A stretch of 64,000 nucleotides of DNA, taken from positions 56,826,932-56,890,931 of the forward strand of contig CM048844.1 of NCBI GenBank assembly GCA_026545765.1, in the 5' to 3' direction. The DNA comes from Plantago major (lineage: Eukaryota; Streptophyta; Magnoliopsida; Lamiales; Plantaginaceae). Both the position numbers and the translations under genes were made by a program. The notes beneath the pieces were generated by a model that ran no database searches, was not told the DNA's origin, and worked only from the letters and a program-made list of their open reading frames with translations. Of this stretch, positions 33,095-45,020 are shown in pieces. How positions within the stretch are numbered: the first letter of the stretch is position 1; each line of letters starts with the position of its first letter.

Positions 33095-34300
33095 ATCCAG
33101 CATGGTCAGCATGTGAATAGACAACTAAACTCACGCCACTCTCTTTTGGATACCACAATCCAACTTCTAGAGTACCTTTAACATACCTTAGACTCTTCAT
33201 AGCAGTGTTATAGTGTGATTGCATTGGATTTGTTTGAAATCTTGCACATACACCAACTGCTTATTGATATATGGTCTACTAGCTGTGAGGTAGAGTAGAG
33301 ACCCAATTAATTTCCTATACTTGTGTTCTTCAAAAAATTTTGTCAGATTCCGTATAGGTCATCTTGGTTCCAATGCTCATAGGTATTTGAGCATTCTTCT
33401 TACAAGGCTTTAGATTAAACTTATTGAGCATGTCTTTTGCATACTTTGTTTGACTAATGAATATTCCATCATCAAGTTGTTTGACTTAAAACCCTAGGAA
33501 GTAATTCAATTCTCCCATCATGCTCATCTCAAATATACTTTTCATGAGCTCAGCAAAGTCTTCACAAAGTTGCTTGTCCTTAGATCCAAAGATTATGTCA
33601 TCAACATAAACTTGTACTAAGAGGAGTTTTCCATCATGGTTCAATGTAAAGATAGTTTTATCAACTTCTCCTTTCTTGAATCCACTTCCTAGCAAGTACT
33701 TGGCCAATGTGTCTTACCATGCTCTTGGAGCTTGTTTAAGTCCATATAGAGCTTTCTGAAGCATATAGACCATCTACATTCTGAGGAAACTTCAAAACCA
33801 GGTGGTTGCTCAACATAGACTTCCTCAACAAGCTCACCATTTAGGAATGCACTCTTGACATCCATTTGGTAAACTTTAAAGACATTATGAGCAGCAAAGG
33901 CTAGAAATAGTCTGATTGCATCCAATCTTGCAACTGGAGAATATGACCCATCAAAATCTAGTCCTTCAGTCTGGGTGAATCCCTTGGCAACCAACCTTGC
34001 TTTGTTTCTGGTTATTTCACCAGATTTATTCATCTTGTTTCTGAAAACCCATTTAGCTCCTATGACAGATATTCCATCAATGTATGGAACTAGTTTCCAG
34101 ATTTTGTTTCTCTCAAATTGATCCAACTCTTCAGGCATTTCTAATATCCAATCTTGGTCTTTTAATGCTTCTTCAATGGTCTTTGGTTCATTGTCTGAGA
34201 TGAAACATCCATAGAGATAATTTGCATTTTCAGCAATAGCTCTCCTAGTTCTTACCCCTTGGTCTAAAGGAATTATCACATTCTTTGCAGGATGATCTCT
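33095..34300 (-). pseudogene. RT and RNase H (N-terminal part) of element B
   Basis: Minus-strand reading from 34279: [80 protein letters not shown], then a frameshift at ~33700. From there it runs [20 protein letters not shown] and [17 protein letters not shown] (catalytic YVDD intact) to NYFLGF and a stop at 33486. Further downstream (33480-33095) ISQTKYAKDMLNKFNL, the AVGVCARFQTNPMQSHYN region and SHADHAGS are visible with several stops. Element A separates this from the RNase H end at 16574-17013. Confidence 0.87.
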
Positions 34301-35589
34301 TATCCATTTTATAATGGTTTAGAACAACTAGGATCATCATCATGTTGATTCATTTCTGTATCATTATGATCATGATAAGATACTTGATCAGTATCTAAGA
34401 TATCTGGCACATGTAATGTGCTTGGGATATCTGACACTTGTTCAGTGTCCTGGTTTCTAAGACAGGATTCACAACAACCTCCTGCTCAGTGTCTTGATCA
34501 ATTTATGGAGATTCTCAGTGTCTTGATCAATTTATGGATTTCCATAGGAAACTCTTCATCATGTCTTAGAGTCATCTGGTTGTTACTGGGCAATGGTTGC
34601 GTTTCTTCATCAGACTCATCCTCTAAGTGAATGATAAAATCATTTCTTCTCTGAGATTCTTGTTCAGAATCCTTGATCATAAGTTCTTTGAACCTATCTG
34701 ACAGTTCTTCATTTAAGGGTACTTTCTTGTTTCCTTCATAAAATACTACATGGACAAATTCTTCAATCTTTTGTGTCCTTTTGTTGTAGATTCTGTAAGC
34801 TTTGCTATTCATTGAATAACCAAAAAATACTCCTTCATCTGCCTTTGGTCGAAAAATTCTTAGATATTCATTACCATTGTTAAGAACAAAACATCTGCAA
34901 CCAAACACCTTTAAATGTTTGATACTAGGGGGCCTACCAATCAATAACTCATAAGGAGTCTTATCATGGTGTTTATTGATCAAACATCTATTTTGAGTGT
35001 AGCATGTTGTATTTACAGCTTCAACCCAATAGATTTCACTTATTTCAGTGTCAACAAGCATTGTTCTTGCTGCCTCTTATAGGGTCCTATTCTTCCTTTC
35101 AGCAACACCATTTTGTTGAGGTGTCCTTACTGAAGATTGTTGATGTTTATATACCTTTGCAAGTATAAAACTCTTTTATGTACTGGTTCACAAACTCAGT
35201 AACATGGTCTGTTCTGATGACAGATACCTTGTCATTTTTCATGACTTCAAGCTTATTCAGCAGGCTTGGTATCTCGACCCTTGCGTCAGATTTCTGTTTA
35301 AGGAAAACAACCCAAGTGCATCTTGAGTAGTCAGCCACAACAACCTGACCATAATTCTTTCCTGCATAACTAGTTACTGAGGACTCAAAGAGATCCATAT
35401 GTAACAGTTGCAGTGGCGTCACACTGGAATGTCTAGTTTTAGACTTGAAAGATGTTTTGGCTTGTTTCCCTAATTGGTAAGCTGAACATACACCATCCTT
35501 TTTGTATGCCATTTTAGGTAATTCAACAACCAATTCTTTCTTGGCTAGCTTGTTCAGAGTTTTGAAATTCAAGTGACTCATCCTTTTCT
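34301..35589 (-). pseudogene. Integrase of element B
   Basis: Minus-strand: MSHLNFKTLNKLAKKELVVE and CSAYQLGKQAKTSFKSK. The second Cys of the usual CSAC motif is Tyr. LLHMDLFESSVTSYAGKNYG has the first catalytic Asp and VIRTDHVTEF the second, with the usual TDYG changed to TDHV. After a frameshift near 35150, VAERKNRTL has the catalytic Glu. The C-terminal part from 35061 reads NRCLINKHHDKTPYELLIGR and HLKVFGCRCFVLNNGNEYLR, then an acidic linker to ~34498. The three acidic catalytic residues survive, but the frame is broken. Confidence 0.86.
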
Positions 35590-35594
35590 GCCAT

Positions 35595-37201
35595 TGATGA
35601 GTCGGTTTTACATCGACTCATCTGGTCTTTTTTACCGTCTTATTGCCATCCTCAATTATAGTTCTTATGTGTTTTATTAGTGTTTTGTTATGTTTTTGTG
35701 TTTTTTGTGTTTTGTAGGTATTTGGTGATAATGCATTAAATCAAGGGCTAAACCAGTGAATTTAATGCATTAATGGAATAATGGAAGTTTATGGACCTCA
35801 AAGGTCGTTGAGAAAGGAGTTGATCGGTCAAAACGGAAGTGGATTCGGAGTTCGGACGAAGATTTTAGAGCCGTTTAAGTGAAAGCATGCGAAATTCGAA
35901 CTATGATGGAGTAGCTTTGGCATTTTGGCCGTAACTTTGTATATGAACTCCAATTGACCTGATATTGGTGCCCACGTGTAGATAAGACCAAGAGCTACAA
36001 CTTTGAAGTAGGAACCATCTCCAAATTTCGACGTTTAGAGGACCAAAAAGGGGCTGGCGGACGCGAGTGAATTTTGGCGAACGCGATTTGGCTCCATGGC
36101 GGGCGCGATCAATGTCTGGCGGGCGCGATGGATGTCCAGAATGCTACTGCGGGTGCGGTCTCTTTTGTCGCGGGCGCGGTCGTCCTTTTGGGCCGGTTTT
36201 GGCCCTTTTTTACCCAGACCGTGATTTTCAACGTTTTTCACTTAATATATTATTCTCCTCTTTTTTTTTTGCTTTTCGACCTAGAACCTTCCCAAGGCAA
36301 TTACCTACCTTTTATTTGAGGTAATTGAACCGTTTATCTTATAATACGAAGATTGACATTGATTAGGAGATTATCCACATAGCTTTTCGCATCGATTCGT
36401 TTCGGTTCTTCAATTCTACCTAGGGTTTATGACAACGAAGGGTAAATTTGTATCAATCCGTTCGAATCTTTGTTTCTTGATTTAGATTATGTTTGGAGCC
36501 TGTTTATATACAATATTGATTATTAATTTGCATAATTTGAGTAGCTAAACATCCCGATTATGGGGTGGTGACTGATTCAATGCATGCTAGCTAGGGTTCA
36601 TGAGATTCGAAGTGCATCGGGTTTAGATTACTTGTGCTTTTTAGATTAATCGCATATCTTGCTATTCTGTTTGATGCGCAATCCGTCAATATCACTGTTA
36701 GATTAAGCATTTGATCCTTGGAAACCAAAACATTTTTCTTCTTGCTTTAATCTAACAGGTAGTTGAAAACGGTAATAGTAGGATTAGCTAGATTGATTGT
36801 AGCCTAGTGGAATTGATGCCTCCACTAGTGCTATTCGTTTTTTGAACTCAAGATTGTGACAACTTGCGTAATCTATCTTGTGAATCGTATGTATCCTGCT
36901 AGCTAGCTTATTTCACATTACCGCTCCATAATTCTCCTTATTCATATCATTGTCGTTTAGATTAATCTGTTTTCTAGTTAGATTTGATAAGTAGGTAGAT
37001 AATATAGAACAAATTCACTGCCGAAGCAAACAACCCTTTTACTGCTTTCTTTACTGTAATTATTATTCGTAAACAAGACTCAGCTTAGTTAAGTCCTTCG
37101 AGACTGACCTCGGGGTTAACTCCACGACACTACAGGTTTTCGTAGTGTTGAGGATTAACTCTTGGCTTTAAATAAATTCAGAACTTTGATTTGACACATC
37201 A
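35595..37201 (+). mobile_element. Solo LTR D of an Athila-like Ty3/gypsy element
   Basis: 1607 bp bounded by TGATGAGTCGG and TTTGACACATCA, with a perfect 5-bp TSD GCCAT at 35590-35594 and 37202-37206. It matches the LTR of element E (58962-61913) at both ends and inside ('TTGAGGTAATTGAACCG', 'CGTAGTGTTGAG'). In E this LTR is followed by a PBS, so D is a solo LTR left by LTR-LTR recombination. A CpG-rich block with repeated GGCGGGCGCG motifs lies at 36055-36190. There is no coding region; open frames here are chance. Confidence 0.9.
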
Positions 37202-37640
37202 GCCATAGCCAATTTTCTTCAGTGTAGCCAGATTGACTCACTATGAGGCATTCTTTAATTTTGGCAGATGCCCAGTCAGCAACATAGAGACTTCCTTTCC
37301 ACCTAGCAACCAACACTACCTACTTTGATTCATTGTTAATTAGTTTGCAGAATTTAGATTTGATCTTCACTGAGAACCCCTTGTCAGCAAATGGACTCAT
37401 GCATAGAAGATTATATTTCAATCCTTTCACATGTAGTACTCCAGAGATTGTAAGGGCTCCAATTTTCAGATCTCCAAATTCTACGGTTGGATTCACTTCT
37501 CCTCCAGCAAACTTGATATTTGGTCATGTATCACATACTCTGTAGTTAACCAGATTTGCTTTGTCTCCTGTCATATGCTTCCCACATCCACTATCGAAAT
37601 GCCACGTTAGATTCTTCTTTAGAGTGTTATGCACAAAATA
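37202..37640 (-). pseudogene. Protease and pre-integrase linker of element B
   Basis: Minus-strand WHFDSGCGKHMTGDKANLVN has the intact protease triad, with the Asp codon at 37593-37595. Downstream come GEVNPTVEFGDLKIGALTI, LKYNLLCMSPFADKGFSVKI and CLIVSQSGYTEENWLW, where solo LTR D interrupts the integrase zinc region. A stop lies just after the active site (~37540). Among the three copies, B and A keep the catalytic Asp and C does not. Confidence 0.82.
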
Positions 37641-39628
37641 GGAAACATGGAGTTAGGTTCTCATTCCAACAATGGAACCATCTACACTAAAGTATCTCCC
37701 AGTGGGAAACCACTTTTGAATGAATTTCTTAGGGACATTCTTTTGTCTAGCAAGAACATAAGGAGGAATTCTAGGTAAATGACTAGCATCATTATTATCA
37801 AGAACTATTTTCCTTCTTGGTGTGTTACTTGGTTTTCCTCGTGGTGCTTTCAGATACCTGTCAGGTTGCTGTGTCTGCTTTTCAGCGAACTTAGCCTTCC
37901 TTATCAGATTTCTTCTAGCCCTGGCATTTAGATTGCTTGTGGTTTGTTCTTTCTTCCACTTCTAATGATTGTTGTGAGCAACCCTAGCTTTCATCCATCG
38001 TGCTTGCTCTAGTTTGTAATCATGAACAAGCTGTTTCCCGATGGATTTATAGCCAATGCAATTTCGAGCACGTGGTGCCGACTGAGATCTCCTCTCAGCA
38101 GCCTTACTAGTCTCTGGGTCATATTTCTTTCCAGAAAATGTGACATTAGAGAATTTTCCAGCTCCAGCAATCTTCCCTTTTTGTGAGACATAGCACTGTG
38201 GGTGATTACACTTTCCAGTGTGTTGTTCCTTTTCAAGAAATTTCCCATTAGATTTCTTTTGGACTTGTTTCTTTTCCCTCAAAGGTTTGGTCGCGACTGC
38301 CTTTCCTTTGTCACCAACCTTAGCTTTGTGACCAATGCTATAGGTTGTTTGGGAACCACCTTGTTGATTACTAACAAATGTCATTCCTTCATCACTCATG
38401 TTCAGAGTATTAGAACTATTTGTTTCAATGTCCAGCCCAAGTCCTCCTTTCTCTGAGACATCTCTTAGGTAAGAGTGTACTTCAGTGAGAGTATCACAAG
38501 CTTTGGCATAGGATTGGAAAGATAATTCTTTCTTTTTGAGTTCATCATTGTTAGAATGAAGACCTTCACACTTCTTTTGAAGTTTATCCACTGTCTCTTT
38601 ACGTACCATTCCTGTCTCCACTATCAGTGCCTTTAAAAATGCATTCTCAGCATCATTTGTCTCAGATGGCTTGCGCAGTTGTGAGCACTCCTTTTCAAGA
38701 AATTTCTTTTCTTCCTCGAGAATTTTGGTTCTAGCTTGGACAACCATAAATTTTCTCTCATAAAGTTCAAGCTCTTTCCTGAGTTGTTCTAGATCTTTGA
38801 TTACTTCCTCATCACTCTCATAATTTATAAATCGAGAAATAGTGGTTACCTCATCAACCATTAGGCATGGCTCGATGTTCGAGCAATCTGGATAGATCTC
38901 CTCAGCAACCATGCACATTTCTTTCTTCTCTTGACCGAAGTCAACCAATTCATGATAGTGATGCCACACAACTCTGGTGATTGATGTTTAGAATCATCTG
39001 AGTCTTCATCCTCAGACTCAAAGTCTAGATCAAGAGCATCCAGTTGGATTTGAATCTTCTTCCTTTCCTTAGTGAGCATAGCTCTCTGACCTCTCTTAAA
39101 ATTTCTCCTATCTTTCTTGTCACCTATCATTAGCTTGTTGTAAGCTGGGCAGTCTCTTTTGAAATGACCAGGTTTCTGACAATAGAAACAGATATCGTTT
39201 TCGATTTCTGCTCCCTCAGTACTCGATGCTTGCTGAGCAGGCTTGTTCAGCAAGCTAGTCAATCGCATACTTTTGTACTGGTGATAGTTGGGACCTATAT
39301 GCTTTTTTAGCTTCTCTTTGGTCCTTCATTTTTCTACTTCCTGACTGACGTACTTTGTCCTATGCTTTACAGCAAGAGCATTTTCCTCAGTCACCTCTTT
39401 GGTATCCTTCTTTTCAGAAGAACTTTGAGTTACTAGAGCAACATTTTGCGATGTTTCAACAGTAATATGTCCTCTTTGCTTTGTCTCATAGTTGACAGTT
39501 GCCAAGTGTGAGAAAAGCTCCACTGGAGTGATGTTAGGCATTTCTTTGTTGAAATAGAAGTACTGAGTGTGTTCCCAGTTTTGATTCAAGCTTCTCACGA
39601 TAGTCTTAACCTTTTCAGAGTTAGAGTA
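37641..39628 (-). pseudogene. gag: gag of element B with intact CCHC zinc knuckle
   Basis: Reading leftward: a capsid-like part beginning mid-domain at 39628 (RSLNQNWEHTQYFYFNKEMP, ITPVELFSHLATVNYE) to ~39326. Next, from 39268, comes MRLTSLLNKPAQQASSTEGA and the knuckle CFYCQKPGHFKRDC (39149-39190), with C-X2-C-X4-H-X4-C spacing, the only complete one of the three copies. It is followed by a basic stretch, an acidic stretch (FESEDEDSDDSKHQSPELCG) and a coiled coil from ~38850 (VIKDLEQLRKELELYERKFM). A basic C-terminal part contains KCNHPQCYVSQKGKIAGAGK. The long coiled coil is typical of Sirevirus Gag, which is known to bind dynein light chain; that role is not shown here. Two frameshifts separate the parts. 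Confidence 0.84.
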
Positions 39629-41099
39629 TGTTAGGAATACTTGTTTAGATTTTGATCAGTAAACCATAATGACTTATCTTAGCTCAGATAGGTAACTAGT
39701 ACTCTTAGTTCACTTGAACATTGTAAAAGAGGAAGCTTACTGAGTATGTTAGTCTAGCAAATCTTGTATAGGATGTTAGGTCTCTGAATGTAATTTTTAT
39801 ATCTTTAAAGAAGACCAAGAAGGAAGCATCCAGCAGAAGAAATTTTTTATTGAAGATCAGAAGATTGAACAAGATTGCTGAAGACTAAGGAAAAATGTGT
39901 CCTCAGATACCTTGACTCAGATACCTTGAAGAAACGAAGTGTCTGAGAGACGAACGTTTCAATAGTTTTCTGATGCACTAAATGTCACTAAGAATGGACT
40001 TGCAAAGCCTCAACAAGCTTGCATTGTTCCATTGACATTACAGGACAAAAGTTAGTACAGTGCATTAATTACGCAGACAAAGATGTTTGAGAAAAATAGG
40101 AAATCTCCAAAAAAGAGACAAAGCTCATTGCCGTACTAACTTCAGATATTGTTAGTTGGAATTTCATTGTGCCTAACGGATACTAATTCGAACGGCATGA
40201 TTTTCAACTATAAATATCACCACTTAGAATGCTTGAAAGACACACCAAGAACTACACTTGAATACGTTAGACTAAATATCATTTGCGATATACTTTCAAG
40301 CATACAAGCCTTCTGCCTACTTACTCTCTAGCTTACTGTTGTGACTAAAGCTCTTGAATTCTAAGTAGCACGAAAGTTATAAGTATCCTGATCCTTAACA
40401 AGAATTGTATATTGTGAAGGAGTTGAATCCAGAATATATAGTTGCGACTCATATCCGTGATACATTCTCTTGAACAACATCAATACTTGGATCAATATAC
40501 AACAAGTTACCATTCATTGAAAAGTGTATAAGTAATCTTGATTCTATAGAGCACTCCTACATAACTGTAAAAGTTATTAAGAGCCTGCTCACCTGACAAA
40601 CTACCATAACCGAACACCAACAAGCGTTGAGCATAGGAAGTACTTAGTTTTGGAAACTACGTAATAGCTCAAAGGTTACTGAGTAGAGGAAGTACTTGGT
40701 TGGGAAAACCAAGGAATAACTCAGGGGGAACACTTTGTTGGGAACCTAGTGTTAAAGGGATTAAGAGATAGGATTTTGTAAGGGGGACTCAACTTCTTAT
40801 CTTAGTGGATTCAAGTCCTGAGAAAGGGCGAGTGGATTAGTTGAAGGATTACGCCACCTTCAAATACCGCTATAAAGCTTTGTGTTATTTACTTACTGCA
40901 CTTACTTTCAGACATTATATACTTGCCAGTACTTACACACATTATAGCTTCATTCAACACGCAATCGATCCGAAAATACTTCCGCTATCTGAGACTAAGT
41001 ATCAGATACCTTCACAAGTATCTGAGAAACTGTTTTATCATCAAAAGTTTTAAAACTATTCACCCCCCGTCTATTACTTTGTCATTATCTGGACCAACA
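39629..41099 (+). repeat. 5' LTR of copia element C
   Basis: 1471 bp, TGTTAGGAATACTTG...CTGGACCAACA. TATA box TATAAATA at 40209-40216. Two 52-bp hairpin units at ~40643 (CTTAGTTT-TGG-AAACTACG) and ~40695 (CTTGGTT...AACCAAGG), and a terminal hairpin ACACT...AGTGT at ~40728-40752. The poly-C tract is shortened to six C. Confidence 0.92.
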
Positions 41100-41101
41100 A
41101 G

Positions 41102-41113
41102 TGGTATCATAGC
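41102..41113 (+). other. Primer binding site of element C, one mismatch
   Basis: TGGTATCATAGC, 2 bp after the LTR end, differs by one base (G to T) from the TGGTATCAGAGC of element A. The downstream AGGAGGTTC is conserved. Confidence 0.85.
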
Positions 41114-41217
41114 AGGAGGTTCCCAAGCCTTCTGCACTGAACCTAGATCCTAGATAAGTGCCCACTAACCGCTTACCACCTGCACTTGATTTGTTTGTTT
41201 AGTGTGTTTACTGCAGG

Positions 41218-43450
41218 ATGTCTTTAACTGACGCTCCTGCTCTCAAGCCAAAGAACTATAAAAAATGGAAGAACAACATGATGCTTCACCTGGAAGCTAT
41301 CAGTGACGAAATGATCGAAGTTATAAAGAATGGCTCCATTGTCATTCAACGGGAGAAGAAAGTCATTGAAGTTTCAAATGGTCGAGACATGGAACCTACT
41401 AACATAGATGCTGCTGGTTCCTCCACATCTAGCACAACTACAAGTGCTAGACCAACTGGTGAAATTGCATATGAACCAAAGCCCACACATCTCTGGACAT
41501 CGGAAGATTCCAAGAGAAATAGGCTAGATGGTCAAGCAAGAAACATTCTACTCCAGACCACATACAGTGCAAACTGTGGTGTGCAAAAACGGCGAAAGAA
41601 GCCTGATCACTGATTTAAGAAATCTGTGCCGGTACTAAGAAAACCAAGGAAAACAAGTTCGAAGTTTTGAAGCTCAAATTCCAGAACATTAAACAAGGTC
41701 CCACTGAGACTCTTGAAGAACTTGATTTCAAGTTTACAACACTGATGAGTGAAATGGCTACACTTGGTGAGAGTGAGAGATATTCTAACTCTGAAAAGGT
41801 TAAGACTATCGTGAGAAGTCTAAATCAAAACTGGAAACACACTCAGTACTTCTATTTCAACCAAGGAATGCCCAATATCACTCCAGTGGAGCTTTTCTCA
41901 CATGGCTGTCAACTATTAGACAAAGCAAAGTGGACATATGGCTGTTGAAATATCGTAGAATGTCTCTGTAGTTACTCAAGGTACTTCTGAAAAGAAGGAT
42001 ACCAAAGAGGTGACTGAGGAAAATACTCTTGCTGTTAAGCATATCAGAAAGTATGTCAGTCAGGAGATTGAAAGAAGGACCAAAGAGAAGCTGAAAAAGC
42101 ATCTAGGTCCCAACTATCACAAGTACAAAAGTATGCAATTAACTAGCATACCCAAAGGAATTTTCTTTTTCTCTTTTCACTACTATTTTCATTTCCATTT
42201 CGAATTAAATCCCTTAATTTGAGTGCCCACCTAATACAAAAATCAACTCAACTTCTTTCAAAAGAAAAAGGAGATGTGTGGGGTTGCTGAGAAAATCTAC
42301 CCAGATTGCTCTAACATCGAGTCGTGCCTAATGGCTGATGAGGTAACCACTATTTCTTGTTTTATAAATTATGAGAGTGATGAGGAAGGAATCAAAGATC
42401 TGGAACTCCTCAAAAAAGAGAATTTTTGGTTGTCCAAGCTAGAACCAAAATTCTTGTTGCCGAAAAGAAATCTCTTGAAAAGGAGTGCTAACAACTGCAG
42501 AAGCTATCCGCGACAAAGGATGCTGAGAATGCATTTTTAAAGGCACAGATAGCTGAGACAGGAAAGTTACAGGAAGAGGCAATAGACATACTTAAAAAAA
42601 AGTGTGAAGGTCTTCTTTCTGATAATGAAGAACTTAAAAAGAAAGAACTATCCTTCCAATCTTATGCCAAAGCTTGTGACACTCTCACTGAAGTATACTC
42701 TTACCCAAGAGATCCTTCAGATAAAGGAGGACTTAGGCTAGACACACAAACAAATAGTTCTACAGATCTGAACAAGAGTGATGAAAGAATGACATTTGTT
42801 AGTGGTCAGCAAGGTGGTTCCCAACAACCTATAGACTTGGTCAGAAAGGTAAGGTTGCTGACAAAGGAAAGGCAGTTCCGACCAAACCTTTGAGGGAAAA
42901 ACAAGTCCCAAAGAAATTTGTTGGCAAAGTTCTTGTAAAAGAACAACACACTGAAAAATGTAACCACCCACAGTGCTATGTCTCTCAGGAAGGGAAGATT
43001 GTTGGACCTGGCAAATTCTCTAATGTCATGTTTTCTAGAAAGAAAAATGACCCAGAGACTAGTAAGGCTGTTGAGAGAAGATCTCAGTCGGCACCAGGTG
43101 CTCGAAATGGCATTGGCTACAAAGCCATCAGGAAACAACTTGCTCATGAGTATAAACTAGAGCAAGAACGATGGATGAGAGCTAAGGTTGCTCACAACAA
43201 TCTTCAGAAGTGGAAGAAAGAACAAACCACAAGCAATCTAAATGCCAGGGCTAGAAGAAATCGACACGAAGGCTAAGTTCATTAAAAGCGACTCAAAGAA
43301 CTCGACAGGTATCTGAAAGCACCACGAGGAGCACCATGGAACACACCTAGAAGGAAAATAGTTCTTGATAACAATGATGCTAGTCATTTACCTAGAATTC
43401 CTCCTTATGTTCCTGTTAGACAAAAGAATGTCCCTAAGAAATTCATTCAA
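41218..43450 (+). pseudogene. gag: gag region of element C, zinc knuckle lost
   Basis: ATG at 41218: MSLTDAPALKPKNYKKWKNN, then LWTSEDSKRNRLDGQARN. A frameshift occurs near 41570. The capsid part continues from ~41640 (LKLKFQNIKQGPTETLEELD, SLNQNWKHTQYFYFNQGMP). From ~42010 KYVSQEIERRTKEKLKKHLG runs to 42146, where homology to B stops. About 115 bp of unrelated pyrimidine-rich DNA follows (42147-42265). Homology resumes at MCGVAEKIYPDCSNIESCLM (42274). The CCHC knuckle and part of the acidic region are therefore replaced. The coiled-coil part (42360-42720) is frameshifted. The basic tail QHTEKCNHPQCYVSQEGKIV and RRSQSAPGARNGIGYKAIRK runs to 43276. Confidence 0.82.
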
Positions 43451-43539
43451 ATGTAAATTCCTACTAGGAGATACTTTAGTCTAGATGGTTCCATTGTTGG
43501 AATAAGAACCTAACTCCATGTTTCTTGTTTTGTGCATAA

Positions 43540-45020
43540 CACTCTAAAGAAGAATCTAACGTGGCACTTTGGCAGTGGATGTGGGAAGCACATTACAGGT
43601 GATATGTTAAAATTATTACTTAGAAAACAAGTAGAAAGCAGTTGCTATAGACAGACAATGCTAACCACAAAATCGTACGCTAAGGAACCAATTAAGCTAC
43701 CACAACGGTTTGAAAGCAAATAGTTACTTGTAAAAACAGATTGATTTGTATGTTTGATTGTTTCTAAGAACTAGAATAAGATAAATCAGATAACGGTTTT
43801 TAACAACGAGAAGATGAACACGAGTAATGATCAAGTAATGCTAATTCGCTCTAGGGCAATCATTCATATTTGTCACACGGTTGGTGTACAGAAATTAAAC
43901 AATCCAATTCAACCAATCGCACTTTGAATATTTCAAACTAGAGTAATCGTGGGTTATCAATCCACGATCCTTAACCGAAAACGATTTTGAAGATTTAAAA
44001 CTAGCTTATTGGATTGAAGGTTTTATGAATATTTCAAACTAGACAAACCTATATGAATGAATCCAAAACCCTAGAAACGAATATGCAATACTATCACATA
44101 ACTACCGTGTTCGGAGTGATTTAGCTACTCATGATGGAAGCAAAGATCAAAGACTTCACGGTATAGATTATGCTAAACATAAACTGGATGATAAAACCAT
44201 GCAAGATCATTCAATTCGAATAAACAGAAGAATGAGAACGAATTGAAGATGAACAATAACGATTATAAAAAGATTACCAAGAATTCGATATCGATGATTC
44301 TTACAGAGATCAAACCAAGCTCCAAGCTCAATCAATGTCAAAGTCTGTGATAGGAGTTTTTTCTTTTTTTTTAGAACTAGGTTAAAAGAAAGTATATGGG
44401 AATAATCCCAATTCTAAAGTAATAAGGAAAAACGAAAACTGCCAAAATTCATCTCACCGCGGCGAGCCTTCTTAATTGAAATATATAAAGCTTGTTGAAT
44501 GTCTACAAGTGGCGATTCTCTCACGCGTAACTTAGCCAAATGAAGCTACTGTTTTGGCCTTCTCTTATACAAAACGATGAAATCTTCAAGGACGCTTCGG
44601 ATTATGATTTCACAACTCGATTTTCATCTCGCGAAGTTACCATTACTCCAATTTGTACCTAAAGAGAAAAAAACCTACAAAACACAAACATAACACCAAA
44701 CGTAAAAACGCACAAAAAACACTAAAAAACTTTAAACAAAGACTAACAAAGACCGACAAAAAGGACCAAATGAGACTCTAAATTATCGTCTCATCAACAG
44801 GAGACAAAGCAAATCTAGTTAACTACATAGTGTGTGATACAGGACCAGATATCAGGTTTGCTGGAGGAGAAGTGAATCCAACCGTAGGATTTGGAGATCT
44901 AAAGTTGGGAGCCTTTACAATCACTGGAGTACTACATGTTGAGGGATTGAAATATAATCTTCATAGCATGAGTCAATTTGCTGACAAGGGGTTCTCAGTG
45001 AAGATCAAATCTAAATTTTG
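43540..45020 (+). pseudogene. Protease of element C, active-site Asp lost, split by solo LTR F
   Basis: WHFGSGCGKHITGD corresponds to WHFDSGCGKHMTGD of B: the catalytic Asp codon (GAT) is GGC (Gly) at 43571-43573, so the protease would be inactive. The domain is cut after ACAGG at 43599 by solo LTR F and resumes at 44797 with GDKANLVNYIVCDTGPDIRF, GGEVNPTVGFGDLKLG and LKYNLHSMSQFADKGFSVKI, ending in a stop at ~45019. Confidence 0.85.
43600..44796 (-). mobile_element. Solo LTR F (Athila-like, minus orientation)
   Basis: 1197 bp flanked by a perfect 5-bp TSD ACAGG (43595-43599 and 44797-44801). On the minus strand it starts TGATGAGACGATAATTTAGA and ends CATATCA. The start and the 'GTAGCTAAATCACTCCGAAC' stretch resemble the LTRs of D and E, but it is shorter and more diverged, so it is a related subfamily. 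No coding sequence is seen. Confidence 0.82.

Larger units (their letters stand above)
33090..35594 (-). mobile_element. Ty1/copia element B, central portion
   Basis: Continuation of the minus-strand element B beyond the A insertion. It carries RNase H, RT and integrase. It is interrupted at 35595 by solo LTR D, whose TSD GCCAT is at 35590-35594. Reading resumes on the far side of D at 37202. Confidence 0.88.
37202..39628 (-). mobile_element. Ty1/copia element B, 5' portion (gag-protease), truncated
   Basis: Minus-strand gag and protease of B, ending at 39628 inside gag, where the 5' LTR of element C begins. The capsid start and 5' LTR of B are missing. The last B sequence (minus-strand TACTCTAACTCTGAAAAG) matches C gag near 41783. 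Confidence 0.87.

Noticed and set aside
36067..36324. Overlapping frames in the CpG-rich block of solo LTR D
   Set aside because: The block is non-coding LTR; the related block in E does not keep these frames.
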